A stretch of 64,000 nucleotides of DNA. Source: Candidatus Gastranaerophilales bacterium. Its GTDB lineage: Bacteria > Cyanobacteriota > Vampirovibrionia > Gastranaerophilales > Gastranaerophilaceae. Below, piece by piece: positions 63,861 through 64,000 of the stretch; position 1 is the first letter of the stretch, and each line of letters begins with the position of its first letter. Position numbers and translations under genes: made by a program. A model generated the notes under the pieces. That model did no database searches, was not told the DNA's origin, and worked only from the letters and a program-made list of their open reading frames with translations. The DNA lies in the NCBI GenBank assembly GCA_944326465.1, contig CALVEB010000009.1, positions 19,098 to 83,097 on the forward strand, in the 5' to 3' direction.

Positions 63861-64000
63861 ATGGCTGAAACAGCAGGAAAAAGATTTAATCGTATGATAC
63901 ATAGATGGCGGCTTGAGTTAGTTAATGCTTGCCACGTTAACCCTAATTTGTACAGATGGGGGCTTTATCTAGACAATGCTTGTCACGTTAATCCTATTTT
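63861..64000 (+). CDS. Start of an unknown gene with 17-residue tandem repeats (3' end outside window)
   Basis: The ATG at 63861 follows GAGG and the frame is open to the window end. After MAETAGKRFNRMIH, a repeat unit with RWRLELVNACHVNPNLY is followed by RWGLYLDNACHVNPI, 51 bases per unit (AGATGG at 63903 and 63954, AATGCTTG at 63924 and 63975). The core NACHVNP is conserved, with a Cys and a His in each unit. I do not recognise the family, and two units are too few to show the fold. Confidence 0.6.
   Translation, partial: MAETAGKRFNRMIHRWRLELVNACHVNPNLYRWGLYLDNACHVNPI

Overview
The window is AT-rich, gene-dense chromosomal DNA from a diderm bacterium. Lipid A genes (lpxB, lpxI), an LptD-type outer-membrane protein, a type IV pilus operon with a secretin, and several protein types that I associate with gut Melainabacteria suggest Gastranaerophilales (Vampirovibrionia, non-photosynthetic Cyanobacteriota). 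That placement is inference; no rRNA gene is present to confirm it.

Layout. 0-4.3 kb: the 3' part of purH, then a dCMP deaminase, a ZIP metal transporter, a trpD-like gene and a radical SAM/SPASM protein, all on the plus strand. 4.4-12.3 kb: an accessory island with a structured leader, a zinc-ribbon protein, a one-domain LuxR-type regulator, an amidase, and a podovirus-like head and packaging set (coat, scaffold-like protein, adaptor, small terminase, portal, large terminase). No tail, integrase or replication gene is seen, and most cassette genes are followed by their own hairpin. A 541-aa helix-ended protein separates the island from secA. 16.8-18.6 kb: a hicAB toxin-antitoxin pair under an operator-covered promoter that appears leaderless, an Xre regulator and an unknown gene. 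18.6-23.3 kb: ychF, an SDR, tcdA, secG, an NrtR-like regulator and a lytic transglycosylase-like protein. 23.3-26.6 kb: a minus-strand run with a ZorA/ZorB-like (MotA/MotB-like) motor pair, a UPF0210 protein and an unknown. 26.7-32.8 kb: small proteins, a U32-family protein, maf, a reverse transcriptase of the diversity-generating-retroelement type under its own operator-like promoter, and a FliK-like protein.

32.8-39.4 kb: a GNAT, ribBA and ribE (minus), a CAU-anticodon tRNA preceded by 112-bp tandem repeats that each carry the tRNA 5' end, a uvrC without its usual C-terminal HhH domain, and dgt. 39.4-47.0 kb: an envelope cluster on the minus strand, namely a 34-residue membrane peptide, an EnvC-like M23 protein, LptD, a class II aldolase, LpxI, LpxB and a membrane protein. 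47.1-53.6 kb: an NTPase-TPR protein and rsmG (plus), then ispD, thiL and a GAF-GGDEF-HD-GYP protein (minus). 53.7-61.5 kb: a ROK kinase with a perfect palindrome before its start, an SDR, and pilC-pilB-pilQ-pilP read in the order P, Q, B, C. 61.6-64 kb: a uridine-kinase-like protein, a DnaJ-like chaperone with one remaining cysteine module, and the start of an unknown gene with 17-residue tandem repeats.

The backbone serves nucleotide, riboflavin and isoprenoid metabolism, protein export, the outer membrane and pili. The parts most worth attention are the tail-less capsid cassette, the reverse transcriptase without a visible template or target, the ZorAB-like pair without effector genes, and the repeats beside the tRNA.
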